The position numbers were made by a program, and so were the translations under genes. This document shows, one piece after another, positions 6,077 through 7,176 of a stretch of DNA of 7,176 nt (position 1 is the stretch's first letter; each line of letters starts with the position of its first letter). Origin of the DNA: Dehalococcoidales bacterium (GTDB lineage Bacteria > Chloroflexota > Dehalococcoidia > Dehalococcoidales > RBG-16-60-22); contig JAUWZF010000054.1 of NCBI GenBank assembly GCA_030615475.1, forward strand, positions 1 through 7,176. Direction: 5' to 3'. Under the pieces are notes generated by a model. The model was given only the letters and a program-made list of their open reading frames with translations. It had not been told where the DNA came from and did not search any database.

Positions 6077-7176
6077 TTATAAGAAGAGACGGCCGACTTG
6101 ATATATCAGGGTAGCTATCACCCAGCCCAGTGCCAGTGTATAAGCAACGGTGAACAGCGTCCACTTCCACGAGCCGGTTTCTTTCTTGATGGTGCTCAGA
6201 GTCGCCACGCAGGGAATATAGAGCAGAATCATGGTCATGAAGGCGAAGGCCACCAGCGGCGTCCAGCCAAGCTGAATGCCGAGAACACTCCCGAATCCAC
6301 CAGCCGCTTCAGTGCCGGCGAAGAGGGTGCCGAAAGCGCCGACCACCGTTTCCTTGGCCAGCACCCCGAATACCAGGGCTACCGCCGACTGCCACTGGCC
6401 GAAGCCGGCCGGCATGAATATGGGGGCGATAGCCCTGCCGATATGCTCCAGAATATTAAAATAATTCAGAAGCCAGATGAGTACCACCGCTCCGAAAATA
6501 AGGGTGCCGGCGCGCGATAGGAAAGCCCAGCCGCGCTCCCACATGTGGGCCAGCACGGTCACAACCGTCGGAAGCCGGTACGGAGGCAGCTCCATGACGA
6601 AGTGTCCGCTCTCGCCGGAAACAAGCTTCTTGCGGAAGAGCCAGGCCAGCAGGATCGTCAGGACAACACCGATAGCGTACATGGAAAAGACCACCAGCCC
6701 CTGATAAGCCGTAAAGAAGGCAGCGGCTAACAACACGTATACGGGCAGCTTGGCACCACAGGACATCAGGGGAGTAACCAGAATGGTGACCAGCCTGTCT
6801 CTGGGATTTTCAATGGTGCGACTCGACATTATGGCCGGAACGCTGCACCCGAAGCCCAGCATCAGCGTAACGAAGGAACGACCGTGCAGTCCTATCCTGT
6901 GCATCAAGCGGTCCATGACGAACGCCGCCCGCGACAGGTAGCCGGTATCTTCCAGAATGGACAGGGCAATATAGAGCAGGAAAATTACGGGAATAAAGGA
7001 CAGCACCGCACCCACTCCGCCAATAATTCCGTCGGACACGAACGAGCTTAACCAGGCAGGTGATATCCCCGAAGTCTGCTCGGCCAGCCAGCCCAGCCCA
7101 ACGTTAATCCACTTTATTAAAGGTTCGGAAACAATAAAGGTAAATTGAAATACCCCGTAGAGAATCGCCAGGAAGA
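6077..7176 (-). CDS. feoB: Ferrous iron transporter FeoB, C-terminal membrane part (5' end outside window)
   Basis: The open frame runs in from the window edge for 365 complete codons. The GTG at 7039 that could be taken as a start is internal, since clear FeoB sequence (FLAILYGVFQFTF, then the WLAEQTSG region) continues upstream of it in the same frame. Hallmarks, numbered from the first full codon, are LGFGCSVPA (106-114) and SCGAKLPVY (138-146) in the first Gate domain, AKETVVGAFG (273-282) in the second, and YIPCVATL (319-326). Three conserved cysteines are C110, C139 and C322. About eight hydrophobic segments are present. FeoB imports Fe(II) across the cytoplasmic membrane under oxygen-poor conditions. 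Its N-terminal G-protein domain and any feoA gene lie beyond the window. feoC and a rubrerythrin gene follow on the same strand. Confidence 0.95.
   Translation of the reverse strand, partial: FLAILYGVFQFTFIVSEPLIKWINVGLGWLAEQTSGISPAWLSSFVSDGIIGGVGAVLSFIPVIFLLYIALSILEDTGYLSRAAFVMDRLMHRIGLHGRSFVTLMLGFGCSVPAIMSSRTIENPRDRLVTILVTPLMSCGAKLPVYVLLAAAFFTAYQGLVVFSMYAIGVVLTILLAWLFRKKLVSGESGHFVMELPPYRLPTVVTVLAHMWERGWAFLSRAGTLIFGAVVLIWLLNYFNILEHIGRAIAPIFMPAGFGQWQSAVALVFGVLAKETVVGAFGTLFAGTEAAGGFGSVLGIQLGWTPLVAFAFMTMILLYIPCVATLSTIKKETGSWKWTLFTVAYTLALGWVIATLIYQVGRLFL

Noticed and set aside
6098..6520. Plus-strand open frame opposite feoB
   Set aside because: It is antisense to a clearly conserved FeoB reading frame, with low-complexity composition and no ribosome binding site or family resemblance.
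6077..7039. A complete 320-residue membrane protein starting at GTG 7039
   Set aside because: The same frame stays open to the window edge and encodes more FeoB sequence, so this is an internal codon of a truncated feoB.

Overview
The window looks like chromosomal DNA from an anaerobic or microaerophilic bacterium, most likely a Chloroflexota of the Dehalococcoidia type. The grounds are moderately GC-rich coding sequence, a Vms1-like release factor of the kind known from Actinobacteria and Chloroflexi, a MutS2 protein, and ferrous-iron transport next to a rubrerythrin. The taxonomic call is inference from gene content, not from a marker gene.

The left half reads on the plus strand. At 1-180 is the 3' end of an ABC-transporter ATPase. 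It overlaps by ATGA (177-180) a complete MacB/FtsX-type permease (177-1409). A short leader with an extended -10 promoter follows, then mutS2 (1501-3867; the longer reading frame from 1438 is rejected). Fourteen bases later a TTG-started gene (3882-4634) encodes a protein with the hallmarks of the VLRF1/eRF1-like peptidyl-tRNA release-factor family.

The right half reads on the minus strand. It holds the C-terminal part of feoB (from beyond 7176 to 6077), a small FeoC-like winged-helix protein (6045-5791), a rubrerythrin-type diiron protein without rubredoxin (5778-5401), and, behind its own well-formed promoter, a Sir2 NAD-dependent deacylase (5332-4631). The VLRF1 and Sir2 genes converge and overlap by four bases: one CTAG supplies both stop codons.

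The most interesting unit is mutS2 plus the VLRF1 gene. In the family literature MutS2 (RqcU) splits collided ribosomes, and Vms1-like factors free nascent chains from peptidyl-tRNA left on the large subunit. Their tight coupling suggests a two-step bacterial ribosome-rescue operon. A puzzle is that the catalytic-loop region of this VLRF1 reads GGSSA and has no glutamine. The other unit, feoB-feoC-rubrerythrin, couples Fe(II) import to iron and peroxide handling. No tRNA, rRNA, CRISPR array, insertion sequence or convincing intrinsic terminator was seen.
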